Shown here piece after piece: positions 16,786 to 27,002 of a DNA stretch of 64,000 nt. The stretch is taken from assembly GCA_048262255.1 (NCBI GenBank), contig JBLXFH010000001.1, forward strand, positions 496,001-560,000, read 5' to 3'. This stretch comes from JABMNT01 sp048262255. GTDB lineage: Bacteria; Pseudomonadota; Alphaproteobacteria; Rhodospirillales; Casp-alpha2. The position numbers were made by a program, and so were the translations under genes. Numbering within the stretch: position 1 is the stretch's first letter; every line of letters begins with the position of its first letter. The notes beneath the pieces are model-generated. The model worked only from the letters and a program-made list of their open reading frames with translations, was not told where the DNA came from and did not search any database.

Positions 16786-17145
16786 GTGGCCAAGCCAAAT
16801 TGGGGTAAAAAATTGAAATGCCAAAGCTGTGATGCGGCATTTTATGATATGGGCAATCCAACGCCCGCCTGTCCGAAATGTGAAACCGTTTATGCGCCTG
16901 TCGTCAAAGGCCGTCGCAGCGCTGCGGCCGCACCTGCGGCACCGGCGCCGAAAAAGGCGGCCGTGCTGACGCCGGAGGAGGGAGAATCGGAAGATATCCT
17001 TCTTGATGATGACGACGATCTGGACGATGTTCTTGAAGATGACGATGAGGACGACGACAGCCTGATCGAAGATGCCTCGGATCTCGCAGAAGACGATGAT
17101 CTGGGCGAAATCAAGGATCACGCAACAACCGATTTGAGTGAATAG
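16786..17145 (+). CDS. TIGR02300-family (FYDLN acid domain) protein
   Basis: A 119-residue protein of unknown role, conserved in alphaproteobacteria next to aroA. The GTG at 16786 fits the family start (AKPNWGKKLKCQSCDAAFYDM) and has GAAGGA six bases upstream. The N-terminus has a zinc-ribbon-like pair, CQSC and CPKC. A short Ala/Pro linker leads to a very acidic tail (long Asp/Glu runs from about residue 67). The FYDLN motif appears here as FYDMG. Function unknown. Confidence 0.85.
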   Translation: MAKPNWGKKLKCQSCDAAFYDMGNPTPACPKCETVYAPVVKGRRSAAAAPAAPAPKKAAVLTPEEGESEDILLDDDDDLDDVLEDDDEDDDSLIEDASDLAEDDDLGEIKDHATTDLSE

Positions 17146-17151
17146 TTTTCA

Positions 17152-17167
17152 CCATCCGGTTGGTTCC
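17152..17167. repeat. Second copy of the 16-bp near-repeat
   Basis: CCATCCGGTTGGTTCC, 15 of 16 identical to 14473-14488 in the rpsA leader. It follows the FYDLN stop by six bases. Here the palindrome is broken by the T. Two copies 2.7 kb apart may share a binding protein or be coincidence. Confidence 0.3.
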
Positions 17168-17274
17168 TGAAGGTCTGCGAAACGAGTCTGGTTTTTTGCT
17201 TGCCTTTAGGGACTGAAAGCTCTTAATTCCCGACACGGTGGCCCCAAACCACCGCGTCATGAAGTTTGTTAAAA

Positions 17275-17350
17275 GGGGCCGTAGCTCAGTTGGGAGAGCG
17301 CAACGCTGGCAGTGTTGAGGTCGTCGGTTCGATCCCGTCCGGCTCCACCA
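17275..17350 (+). tRNA. tRNA-Ala (GGC anticodon)
   Basis: A 76-base cloverleaf starting GGGGCC and ending GGCTCCACCA with encoded CCA. The D arm is GCTCAGTTGGGAGAGC. The anticodon stem CAACG/TGTTG closes the loop CTGGCAG, giving anticodon GGC. The T arm is GTCGGTTCGATCCCGTC. It decodes GCC/GCU. Confidence 0.97.
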
Positions 17351-17351
17351 T

Positions 17352-17381
17352 CAAAACCCCAAGGGAAACCTTGGGGTTTTG
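17352..17381 (+). terminator. Intrinsic terminator after tRNA-Ala
   Basis: A perfect 13-base stem (CAAAACCCCAAGG / CCTTGGGGTTTTG) with a GAAA tetraloop, followed by TTTTTC. It begins two bases after the tRNA CCA, so the tRNA is the end of its transcript. Confidence 0.92.
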
Positions 17382-17566
17382 TTTTTCTCCCATGTATACC
17401 CATGGCAACATTTTCAGGCCCTGGAGGTTCGGTCTTACCGCTCATTGGGCTCGCATCTTCACATGATGATGGAAAATGCGGAGACGGGTCTCTATCATTC
17501 CCTTAATCTCATGAATGGCTTTCGGGGGACCTTCCATTTCAATCCAGTTTATCTGCAAAGGCCAAC

Positions 17567-19045
17567 ATGTTTGACCCCCTGTGGCAACAGGATGCCCATG
17601 ATCTGGCCAGTCAGCTAACGTCGGGCGCCCTCTCGCCCGTTGATTTGCTTGAACACTTTCTGGAGCGCATCGAAAGGCTGAACCCGGCGCTCAATGCCAT
17701 TGTCTGCCTGAACGAGAACGCCATGGCCGACGCCCGGGCCAGCGCCGCCCGCCATGCCGCAAAACGTCCCCTCAGCCTGTTTGATGGAATCCCCGTTCTG
17801 ATTAAGGACAATCTGGTGGTTGGTGGCTTGCCAGCGACCTGGGGCAGCAAGCTCTATGAACACAACATTCCCGCAGCGGACGAAATTCCCGTTGAAAAAC
17901 TGCGCCTGGCCGGTTGCATCCTGCTCGGCAAAACCAACGTTCCCGAATTCACCGTGGAAGGGTATACGGACAACCCGCTGTTTGGCGTTACCTGCAACCC
18001 CTGGGATCTGGCGACCACACCGGGCGGCTCCAGCGGTGGCAGCGTTGCCGCTCTTGCGGCAGGATTGGCGCCTTTGTCCATCGGAACCGACGGCGGCGGC
18101 TCGATCCGGCGTCCGGCGGCCTATACCAATCTGGTCGGGCTCAAAACAACACTTGGTCGCATCCCGCGCGGCGGCGGCCTGCCGCAACTTCTGCTCGATA
18201 TGGAGGTGATCGGCCCGTTGAGCCGCACGGTCCGCGACCAGGCGCTGCTGTTTGATGTTTTGGCCGGACCCGACGCGCGCGACCACCGCTCCCTGCGGTT
18301 TGCCCCCGCCCGCAGTCTGGCGCAACTGGAAACCCCGCCGAGACCTCTGAAAATCCGGGCCGTCGAGACGTTTGACGCCGCCCCGCTGGACCCGGATATT
18401 CGCGCCAGCTTCCGCCAGATGGTTGGCCTCATGGAACAAATGGGCCATCCGGTGGAGACCGGCGACCTGCCCCTTAATATTCAGGCGATCACCGACAACT
18501 GGGCCTCCATTGGCAATATCTCTTTAGGCTTGTTACTGGAACGCAATCCGGAGATGCGCCATCTGGCGACACAAAAATATGTGGACTGGGCCGAGACTTC
18601 TTATCCGGCAAGTCATCTGCTGGACGTTATCGAGCAGATAACGGCCCTGAGACATCAGGCATCCGAAGTTTTTGAGACGCTTGATATCATCATGACGCCC
18701 ACCTGTGCGGCCATGCCATGGGGTACGGACATTCCTTTCCCGCCGAAAATCGACAACCAACCCATCGGGCCGCGCGGCTCCGCCGTCTATACGGGCTGGG
18801 TCAATGCCACAGGCCATCCGGCGATCAGTGTTCCCGGCCAAATGAGCACAAACGGCATGCCCATCGGTATCCAGTTCGTTGCAAATTTGGGTGCCGATGA
18901 GCTGTTGCTTCGGTTGGCCCGGCAAATTGAAATCCGTCAAAGCTGGCTGGATCAATGGCCTGAAATCGCGTTCTCGGGTCCGCATCGCACGGAGGCCAAG
19001 ACGCACGCACCCCACGCCAAATATGCGCCTACAAACGACACATAA
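17567..19045 (+). CDS. Amidase signature family amidohydrolase
   Basis: 492 residues. The Ser-cisSer-Lys triad of the amidase signature family is fully visible: Lys80 in LIKDN, Ser155 in TPGGSSGGS and Ser179 in TDGGGSIRRPA. The spacings of 75 and 24 are those of fatty acid amide hydrolase. It is not GatA, because it lacks the gatCAB context. It lies 18 bases before the hydantoinase gene. The pair could open a cyclic amide and then hydrolyse the linear product, but this is inference. Confidence 0.88.
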   Translation: MFDPLWQQDAHDLASQLTSGALSPVDLLEHFLERIERLNPALNAIVCLNENAMADARASAARHAAKRPLSLFDGIPVLIKDNLVVGGLPATWGSKLYEHNIPAADEIPVEKLRLAGCILLGKTNVPEFTVEGYTDNPLFGVTCNPWDLATTPGGSSGGSVAALAAGLAPLSIGTDGGGSIRRPAAYTNLVGLKTTLGRIPRGGGLPQLLLDMEVIGPLSRTVRDQALLFDVLAGPDARDHRSLRFAPARSLAQLETPPRPLKIRAVETFDAAPLDPDIRASFRQMVGLMEQMGHPVETGDLPLNIQAITDNWASIGNISLGLLLERNPEMRHLATQKYVDWAETSYPASHLLDVIEQITALRHQASEVFETLDIIMTPTCAAMPWGTDIPFPPKIDNQPIGPRGSAVYTGWVNATGHPAISVPGQMSTNGMPIGIQFVANLGADELLLRLARQIEIRQSWLDQWPEIAFSGPHRTEAKTHAPHAKYAPTNDT

Positions 19046-19063
19046 ACTTAGAAGGAGTGCCTC

Positions 19064-20491
19064 GTGACACATCTCGATCTGGTTATCAAAAACGGCACCA
19101 TCGCCACGGCGGCCGATGTCTTTTCCTGCGACATCGGGATTTCCGACGGCAAGATTGCCGCGCTCGGCCGTGGTCTCGACGCCGTGGAGGTGATTGATGC
19201 CACGGGCAAGATCGTCCTGCCCGGCGGCGTTGATGCGCATCTGCACCTCGACCAGCCGACCGGCGACGGTTCGGTCATGGCCGATGATTTCCATACCGGC
19301 ACCCGCTCCGCCGCCTGCGGCGGCACGACCACGGTCATTCCCTTTGCCTGTCAGGAGCGCGGCAAGACGATCCGCCACGCGGTTGATGATTATCACCAGC
19401 GCGCCGCAGGCAAGGCGGTGGTCGATTATGCCTTTCACCTGATCGTCACCGACACCACCGAGCAGGTGTTGGGTCAGGAACTGCCGGCGCTGATCGAGGA
19501 AGGTTATACCTCGTTCAAGATTTACATGACCTATGACGCCCTGAAACTCGACGACCGGCAAATCCTCGACGTGTTATCCGTCGCCCGGCGCGACGGGGCC
19601 ATGGCCATGATCCATGCGGAAAACACCGACTGCATTGCCTGGCTGACGGAAAAGCTGGAGCTGGCCGGCCAAACCGCTCCGCACTATCACGCCGCCTCGC
19701 GCCCCGCCGTGGTCGAGCGCGAAGCCACGCACCGGGCCATTTCCCTGGCCGAACTGGTCGATGTGCCGGTACTGATCGTGCATGTTTCGGGGCAGGAGGC
19801 CATCGAACAGATTCGCTGGGCCCAGAACCGCGGGTTTCGGGTTTATGCGGAAACCTGCCCGCAATATCTGTTCCTGACCGCCGACGACATGGAGACGGAC
19901 GATTTCGAGGGTGCCAAATGCATTTGCAGCCCGCCGCCCCGCGACAAAAAAAGCCAGGAGGACGTCTGGCGCGGGCTCGAGAACGGCACCTTTCAGGTGT
20001 TTTCCTCGGATCATGCGCCGTTCCGTTTCGATGACCCCCAAGGCAAGAAGCTGGGCGGTACCAATGCCCATTTCAAATACATCCCGAACGGCGTGCCCGG
20101 CGTCGAGACCCGGTTGCCACTTTTGTTTTCGGAAGGCGTCGGCAAGGGCCGTCTTGATATCCGGCGCTTCGTTGAACTGACTGCCGCCAACCCGGCCCGC
20201 ATCTACGGCCTCTATCCGCGCAAGGGCACCATTGCGGTGGGTGCCGATGCCGACATCGCCATCTGGGACCCGGACAAGGAGGTGACCATCAGCAACGACC
20301 TGCTGCACCACAACGTGGATTACACGCCCTATGAAGGCATTGAGGTCAAGGGCTGGCCGGTTACCGTCCTGTCGCGCGGCAAATATGTGCTCAGGAACGG
20401 CACCTATTGCGGCGAACAGGGCCATGGCGCGTTTCTCAAATGCGACAAACCCGACCCGGCCCGACCAAAGGGCATGGGCAAGATGATCTAG
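19064..20491 (+). CDS. hydA: Dihydropyrimidinase / D-hydantoinase
   Basis: Zinc amidohydrolase that opens six-membered dihydropyrimidine or five-membered hydantoin rings. 475 residues. Metal ligands are in place: His59 and His61 (HLHLD), the lysine to be carboxylated Lys152 (SFKIYMTYD), His184 (MIHAEN), His240 and Asp316 (SSDHAP). GTG start with GGAG upstream. It shares a likely transcript with the amidase before it. Its stop overlaps that of the convergent nuclease-like gene in the tetranucleotide CTAG. Confidence 0.92.
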   Translation: MTHLDLVIKNGTIATAADVFSCDIGISDGKIAALGRGLDAVEVIDATGKIVLPGGVDAHLHLDQPTGDGSVMADDFHTGTRSAACGGTTTVIPFACQERGKTIRHAVDDYHQRAAGKAVVDYAFHLIVTDTTEQVLGQELPALIEEGYTSFKIYMTYDALKLDDRQILDVLSVARRDGAMAMIHAENTDCIAWLTEKLELAGQTAPHYHAASRPAVVEREATHRAISLAELVDVPVLIVHVSGQEAIEQIRWAQNRGFRVYAETCPQYLFLTADDMETDDFEGAKCICSPPPRDKKSQEDVWRGLENGTFQVFSSDHAPFRFDDPQGKKLGGTNAHFKYIPNGVPGVETRLPLLFSEGVGKGRLDIRRFVELTAANPARIYGLYPRKGTIAVGADADIAIWDPDKEVTISNDLLHHNVDYTPYEGIEVKGWPVTVLSRGKYVLRNGTYCGEQGHGAFLKCDKPDPARPKGMGKMI

Positions 20492-20925
20492 GGTGCTGCA
20501 TGCAATCCAACACCGGCCGTTTTTGCACGGGCCTGTAACCGGTCATACCGATATCCGAATCGCCCTCCGGCACGGGCCCAACCGGCCAGCACCAACGCGC
20601 CGTTCAGATTGCGGCTGCCAACGTAGCAGGTCGCCAGCAAAAACCCAACCCGGTTGATTTTATCGCCAAGGCAAACCACCCGTTTGCCGCCAATCATCCG
20701 ACGGAGCCAGTCTGTTGCTTGCCCCGTGCAGCGTAATGACAACCCTGTCACATCGTGGCAAATGTCATCCGCTTGCGGCGGGTCAACGCCCTCCAGGCGC
20801 ACAGACACGTCTCCGATCAATAAGGTTACGCCATTGACTACCCGCGCCTCTCCCGCGACATCGGCCCGTACAGACACTGATATCAGCAGCACAGAAATAA
20901 GAACCATGAGAAAGGGCCGTCGCAT
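20488..20925 (-). CDS. Secreted staphylococcal-nuclease-fold protein, catalytic residues lost
   Basis: 145 residues with a signal peptide of about 21 residues (cut after VRA). The rest aligns with the thermonuclease fold: VNGVTL for the DGDT loop, VRLEGVDPPQ for RLxGIDAPE, and NRVGFLLA for DRYGRLLA. The basic VRL arginine (Arg35 equivalent) remains. The catalytic or metal-binding Asp, Glu and second Arg are replaced by Val, Gln and Phe. Four cysteines sit where the secreted alphaproteobacterial branch has disulphides. It is likely a non-catalytic relative, perhaps nucleic-acid binding. Confidence 0.75.
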   Translation of the reverse strand: MRRPFLMVLISVLLISVSVRADVAGEARVVNGVTLLIGDVSVRLEGVDPPQADDICHDVTGLSLRCTGQATDWLRRMIGGKRVVCLGDKINRVGFLLATCYVGSRNLNGALVLAGWARAGGRFGYRYDRLQARAKTAGVGLHAAP

Positions 20926-21097
20926 CAGATCAGTCTAGTCAATTTGCTGTCGGCTTGTCCGGGTGATTTCACAGCGGAGATGCGTTCTCTTCGGTTGAGA
21001 CTATTGAAACGATGTCGATGGCATGAATAAATAATATCCAACGATGGGATGGATGCAACGCATCCGCCCTTATGGTAACGGGCACAGGGAGTTACTT

Positions 21098-21385
21098 ATG
21101 GCAAAACCCTTAAGCGGCACAGCGCGTAACGATGCCCTTTGCGGGCTTGACGGCTGGGCCGAGGTTTCGGACCGCGACGCCATCTCCAAGACCTTTCCGT
21201 TCAAGACATTCAACGAAGCCTTCGGTTTTATGAGCCGCGTCGCCCTGCAGGCCGAAAAAGCCGATCATCACCCGGAATGGTTCAATGTCTATAACCGGGT
21301 CGAGGTGACGCTGACCACCCACGACGCGGGCGGGGTGACGGAAAAGGACATCGCTCTGGCCCGCTTCATGGACCGGATCGCCTGA
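21098..21385 (+). CDS. phhB: Pterin-4a-carbinolamine dehydratase
   Basis: Recycles 4a-hydroxytetrahydrobiopterin formed by aromatic amino acid hydroxylases. 95 residues from the ATG at 21098, which has GGGAG six bases upstream. The active-site HHPEW motif, the NRVEVTLTTHDAGGVT strand and a DIALARFMD end are all typical. No phenylalanine hydroxylase gene is nearby. A moonlighting role is possible. Confidence 0.93.
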   Translation: MAKPLSGTARNDALCGLDGWAEVSDRDAISKTFPFKTFNEAFGFMSRVALQAEKADHHPEWFNVYNRVEVTLTTHDAGGVTEKDIALARFMDRIA

Positions 21386-21467
21386 AACCGTTGCCGTCGC
21401 CACCAGGCCGCCCTATTTCTGACTCTTACAGGCGCGGCCTGTGCGATTTGACAACCCGGACGGAGCC

Positions 21468-21890
21468 ATGACCGAACCGCCACGCGAAACCCTGAAAGCC
21501 CGGCTGGTACGCGCCAAAATTGGCGACAAGGTGCGCGCCACGCTGGGTAAAATCCCGTTCAGCGAGGAGGCGTTGGCCGCCTATTACTGCGCGCGCGATA
21601 CCAACACCCCGACCCGCGTACGGGCCACGATCATCGGCGCGCTGGCCTATTTCATCACCCCGGTGGACGCCATTCCCGATTTTTTGGCGCTGCTCGGTTA
21701 CAGCGACGATGCGGCCGTTTTCTGGGCCGTTTGGCGGACCGTCCAGGCCCATGTCACCGATGCGCACCGGCAGATGGCGCGGCAGTTTCTGGGCGGCGCA
21801 CCGCTGGAGCCGGAAGCGGACTTGAACGCGGCAAACGGTCTGCCCATACTGCGAGGCGACGAAACCGACAAGACCGACAAGACGCCTTAA
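21468..21890 (+). CDS. YkvA / DUF1232 family membrane-associated protein
   Basis: About 140 residues. The DUF1232 core is clear: a helix ending in ALAYFITPVDAIPDF, followed by LGYSDDAAVFWAVWRTV. Family members are small, probably membrane-associated proteins of unknown function. The ATG at 21468 is preferred; a GTG at 21441 would add nine residues. It ends 12 bases before the acetoacetyl-CoA synthetase start, so it is likely cotranscribed. Confidence 0.82.
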   Translation: MTEPPRETLKARLVRAKIGDKVRATLGKIPFSEEALAAYYCARDTNTPTRVRATIIGALAYFITPVDAIPDFLALLGYSDDAAVFWAVWRTVQAHVTDAHRQMARQFLGGAPLEPEADLNAANGLPILRGDETDKTDKTP

Positions 21891-21902
21891 GGAGAGAATT
21901 GA

Positions 21903-23852
<1,950 letters not shown>

Positions 23853-23860
23853 CCTGCTCT

Positions 23861-24748
23861 CTAGGTCTCCATCGCCTCGGACAAAAGCCAGTCGCGAAAA
23901 GACTCGACCTTCGGATGGTTGGCGGCGGCGTGCGGCGAGACGATCCAGTAGGCGTAATTGGCTGGCAGGGCGAAATCCAGCACCTTGACCAGGCGCCCCT
24001 GTTCCAGTTCATCGGCGGCGAGAACGCTCCGTCCAAGCGCTATACCCTCGCCAAATACGGCAGCCTGCAAAACCAGGTTGGAATGTTTGAACCCGGGGCC
24101 TCGGGTCGGATCGACCTTGGTCGCCCCGACCGCCATCAGCCACATGCGCCAGTCTTCACGCATATCGTCATGCAGCAGGGTATAATGCTGCAGGTCGTCG
24201 GGTTTGTTGAGCGGCGGCCCGTCTTCCAGCAGCTTCGGGCTACAGACGGGAAACACCTCCTCCGTCATCATATGGGTGATATGCATACCCGGCCATTCGC
24301 CGCGACCGTAGCGAATACCCAGATCAATGCCGTCGCGGGCGTAATCAATGAGCTGGTCCGATGTCGTCACACGCACATCGATGTCCGGATGGGCCCGCCG
24401 GTAACGACCAAGCCGCGGCACAAGCCAATTGGCGGCCAGTGAGTCCATGGTCGCCACATTCAGCATACCCGACTGCTGGTGGCGGTGCAGACGGTCCGTG
24501 GTCACCATGATCAAGTCCAGCGCCTCGCTCATGGCCGGGAACAGAATTTGTCCCTCGTCAGTCAACATCAACGCCCGGTTGAGGCGGCGAAACAACGGCA
24601 TGCCCAGAAAGTCTTCCAGGGTTTTCACCTGATGGCTGATTGCCGCCTGCGTCACATGCAGCTCGTCGGCCGCTTTTGTGAAACTGAGATGGCGCGCCGC
24701 AGCCTCGAATGATTTCAGCGCGTTCAGAGGGGGAAGACGTCGGGACAT
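23861..24748 (-). CDS. LysR-family regulator, GcvA type
   Basis: 295 residues. The N-terminal winged helix starts LPPLNALKSFEAAARHLSFTKAADEL, then HVTQAAISHQVK, the wording of the GcvA/AmpR group. The C-terminal half is the periplasmic-binding-like effector domain. It is divergent from the DUF1127 gene across an AT-rich 240-base gap holding a 12-base palindrome, a likely operator. Targets are unknown; the adjacent aacS is a candidate. Confidence 0.9.
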   Translation of the reverse strand: MSRRLPPLNALKSFEAAARHLSFTKAADELHVTQAAISHQVKTLEDFLGMPLFRRLNRALMLTDEGQILFPAMSEALDLIMVTTDRLHRHQQSGMLNVATMDSLAANWLVPRLGRYRRAHPDIDVRVTTSDQLIDYARDGIDLGIRYGRGEWPGMHITHMMTEEVFPVCSPKLLEDGPPLNKPDDLQHYTLLHDDMREDWRMWLMAVGATKVDPTRGPGFKHSNLVLQAAVFGEGIALGRSVLAADELEQGRLVKVLDFALPANYAYWIVSPHAAANHPKVESFRDWLLSEAMET

Positions 24749-24838
24749 AAATTTTTAATAAATTATTTTTATCTCCTTAACAACCTATTAAACATTAAAC
24801 TCCCACATAAATACTATATTTCCGCCATTTTATATAAT

Positions 24839-24850
24839 TGTATCGATACA
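24839..24850. promoter_or_regulatory. 12-bp palindrome, possible LysR-type operator
   Basis: TGTATCGATACA is a perfect palindrome about 90 bases upstream of the LysR start. With the T before it, it fits the T-N11-A pattern of LysR-family sites. The surrounding 240 bases between the two divergent genes are AT-rich and contain no other gene. Confidence 0.4.
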
Positions 24851-24988
24851 TTTGGATTAGTTTTACTTATGTTATCATCAGAAAAGATCGTTTGTTTGAT
24901 AAAAATTAATGGCGTACACCTTTTCTCACGACAACAACTCAAACCCCGATACTTGGAAAGTTCGGGCTGTTCGGAAAGGAACAAAAAA

Positions 24989-25237
24989 ATGTCCAGATTT
25001 GAAAACACGACTTTGCCGCAACCGGTTCAGGCCAGCGACGTTCACGCCGCGGCGACAAATCTCTTCCGTGCAGTCATTCAACTTCCAGAGAAAGTGGGGG
25101 TCACCTTATATAAGTATCAGACCCGACTGGAGAGCCGCAAACGCATTGCCGCGCTTACCGACTGGCAGCTGAAGGACATTGGATTGACCCGGGAAGCGGC
25201 CAACGCCGAAGCCCGCAAACCAGTATGGATCCCCTGA
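24989..25237 (+). CDS. DUF1127 domain protein
   Basis: 82 residues from the ATG at 24989, which has GGAAAGGAAC upstream. The C-terminal 35-40 residues (SRKRIAALTDWQLKDIGLTREAA) are the arginine-rich DUF1127 module. Some members bind RNA or affect phosphate and small-RNA metabolism in Agrobacterium and Rhodobacter. The N-terminal half is not a domain I recognise. A stable hairpin follows the gene. Confidence 0.85.
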   Translation: MSRFENTTLPQPVQASDVHAAATNLFRAVIQLPEKVGVTLYKYQTRLESRKRIAALTDWQLKDIGLTREAANAEARKPVWIP

Positions 25238-25262
25238 TGGTGTAGTCAAACACACCATTACC

Positions 25263-25294
25263 CCCTGCGAGGCTGGGCTCCCGGCCTCGCAGGG
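25263..25294 (+). terminator. Strong hairpin after the DUF1127 gene
   Basis: CCCTGCGAGGC (25263-25273) pairs perfectly with GCCTCGCAGGG (25284-25294) around a ten-base loop. There is no clear T run after it, so it may terminate weakly or protect the 3' end of the short DUF1127 message. Confidence 0.6.
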
Positions 25295-25396
25295 CACTCA
25301 CAATAAAAACACCGGCTACACTTCAGTCGATTAATTTAAGGGCCTTCTCAACCGTTGGTCCTTTTTTTATTTGTTTGGATATGCGAGATTGATGCC

Positions 25397-25894
25397 ATGG
25401 ATATTTCACATTTTCGGATGATGGCCCAATACGGGGCCTGGGCCAACAAGCGGCTCATCGACGCCTGCCGGAGCTTGAATACCGACGCCTATTATGCTGA
25501 TCGCAACGCCTTTTTTGGCTCCATACATGGCACGCTCAACCATATTCTCGTCGGGGATCGAATATGGCTGGGCCGCATTACCGGCGTTGACAGCGGCCTG
25601 TCCGATTTAGCTGCGCCATTGTACGATACCCTGGAGGGCCTGGCCGCGGCTCGAGACAGCGAAGACAAGCGGATTTTATCTGTTCTCGACGACATGGATG
25701 AAGAGGCCCTGTCCGGCAGCCTGACCTATACAACACTCGTTAGTCCACAACACATGAAGACCCCCATGAGCCAGGTCCTGACCCATGTGTTCAACCACGC
25801 CACCCACCATCGTGGCCAGGTCCATACCCTGCTGTCACAAATCCCGAGCGACCCGCCATCGCTGGATTTGATTTTTTATCTGCGCGAAGCCTGA
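25397..25894 (+). CDS. DinB family protein
   Basis: 165 residues from the ATG at 25397. The four-helix DinB/YfiT fold is recognisable from MAQYGAWANKRLIDAC at the start and the three-histidine metal site: one His in GTLNHILVGD and two in HVFNHATHHRGQVH. Members include metal-dependent thiol transferases and DNA-damage-induced proteins; no substrate can be named. The gene ends 11 bases before an alkylation-repair protein, a suggestive pairing. Confidence 0.88.
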   Translation: MDISHFRMMAQYGAWANKRLIDACRSLNTDAYYADRNAFFGSIHGTLNHILVGDRIWLGRITGVDSGLSDLAAPLYDTLEGLAAARDSEDKRILSVLDDMDEEALSGSLTYTTLVSPQHMKTPMSQVLTHVFNHATHHRGQVHTLLSQIPSDPPSLDLIFYLREA

Positions 25895-25905
25895 GCGATC
25901 CCGCT

Positions 25906-26991
25906 GTGGCAGACGAGCTCAAGAACTGGTTCAATCAGGACTTTTACACGGGCTTTGTCCGGCAATTGCATGCCGCTCATCCCGCGTTTGATGATCAGGC
26001 TTTCATCCGCAAAGCGTTGTCCGGCATTGACAGCCTGAGCCTGATGGCCCGGTTGCGACGGACCACCGAGCTCATGCATCAGGTCCTGCCGTCGGATTAC
26101 GGTGCCGCCCTTGACATCCTTTATCCTCTGGCGGCCGCCTATAAAGGCCAGTTTGTCGGCATGGTTTTTCCGGATTTTGTCAGTCGATATGGTCTTGATG
26201 ATTTCGACAAATCAATGGCGGCCCTCAACCACTTCACCCGATATTCGTCGTCTGAATTCGCCATCCGTCCGTTTCTCAAAACCCGGTTCGAGCCGACCCT
26301 TGAAGTCATGAAAGGCTGGGCCCGGGACGAAAACGAACACGTCCGTCGGCTGGCCAGCGAAGGCTGCCGCCCCCGACTGCCCTGGTCATTCAATCTGCCC
26401 CTGTTGATCGCGAACCCGGATCCGGCGCGCGACATTCTGGATCGCCTGAACGCGGACCCCTCTCTTTACGTGCGGAAATCCGTCGCCAATCATTTGAACG
26501 ATATTTCCAAAGATCACCCGGAAACCATGCTCGATTGGGTCAATGCCTGGGATTTATCCAACAAACAGAGCGCATGGATTGCAAAATATGCGGCGCGCAG
26601 CCTCCTGAAGCAGGGTCATCCCAGAGCCTTCTCCCTTTTCGGGTTTGAAGCCCGACCGGAAATTTCGATCAAAAACATGCAGCTCGACAAACCCCGATTA
26701 GAGCTCGGTGAGCGCATCGTGTTTTCCTTCGATCTGATTTCGCTAAAACAGACACCGCAAAAACTCGCCGTTGACTATATTGTGCATTACGTCAAAAAGT
26801 CCGGCCAGCGCAGCCCGAAAGTCTTCAAGTTAAAGGAACTGACGTTGCTCCCGGGAGACGTTCAGCACATTTCAAAAAGCCAGCAATTCAAAAACTTCAC
26901 AACCCGCATTCACTATGCGGGGCGGCACCAAATTGAATTGGTGATCAACGGACAATCAATGGCTATGCTGGAATTTGACCTTATCCTTTAA
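25906..26991 (+). CDS. DNA alkylation repair protein (AlkC/AlkD-like HEAT repeats)
   Basis: 361 residues. The helical HEAT-like repeats of the AlkD superfamily run to about residue 240, with the recognisable LASEGCRPRLPWS and VRKSVANHLNDISKDHPE segments. The rest (about 250-361) is a beta-rich domain resembling the Ig-like C-terminus of some AlkC proteins. It likely excises cationic alkylated bases such as 3-methyladenine. GTG start. It follows the DinB gene closely on the same strand. Confidence 0.85.
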   Translation: MADELKNWFNQDFYTGFVRQLHAAHPAFDDQAFIRKALSGIDSLSLMARLRRTTELMHQVLPSDYGAALDILYPLAAAYKGQFVGMVFPDFVSRYGLDDFDKSMAALNHFTRYSSSEFAIRPFLKTRFEPTLEVMKGWARDENEHVRRLASEGCRPRLPWSFNLPLLIANPDPARDILDRLNADPSLYVRKSVANHLNDISKDHPETMLDWVNAWDLSNKQSAWIAKYAARSLLKQGHPRAFSLFGFEARPEISIKNMQLDKPRLELGERIVFSFDLISLKQTPQKLAVDYIVHYVKKSGQRSPKVFKLKELTLLPGDVQHISKSQQFKNFTTRIHYAGRHQIELVINGQSMAMLEFDLIL

Positions 26992-27002
26992 AGGAGTTTG
27001 CA

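Noticed and set aside
18533..19561. A 342-codon frame opposite the amidase-hydantoinase junction
   Set aside because: It crosses two intact genes on the other strand and has no recognisable domain.
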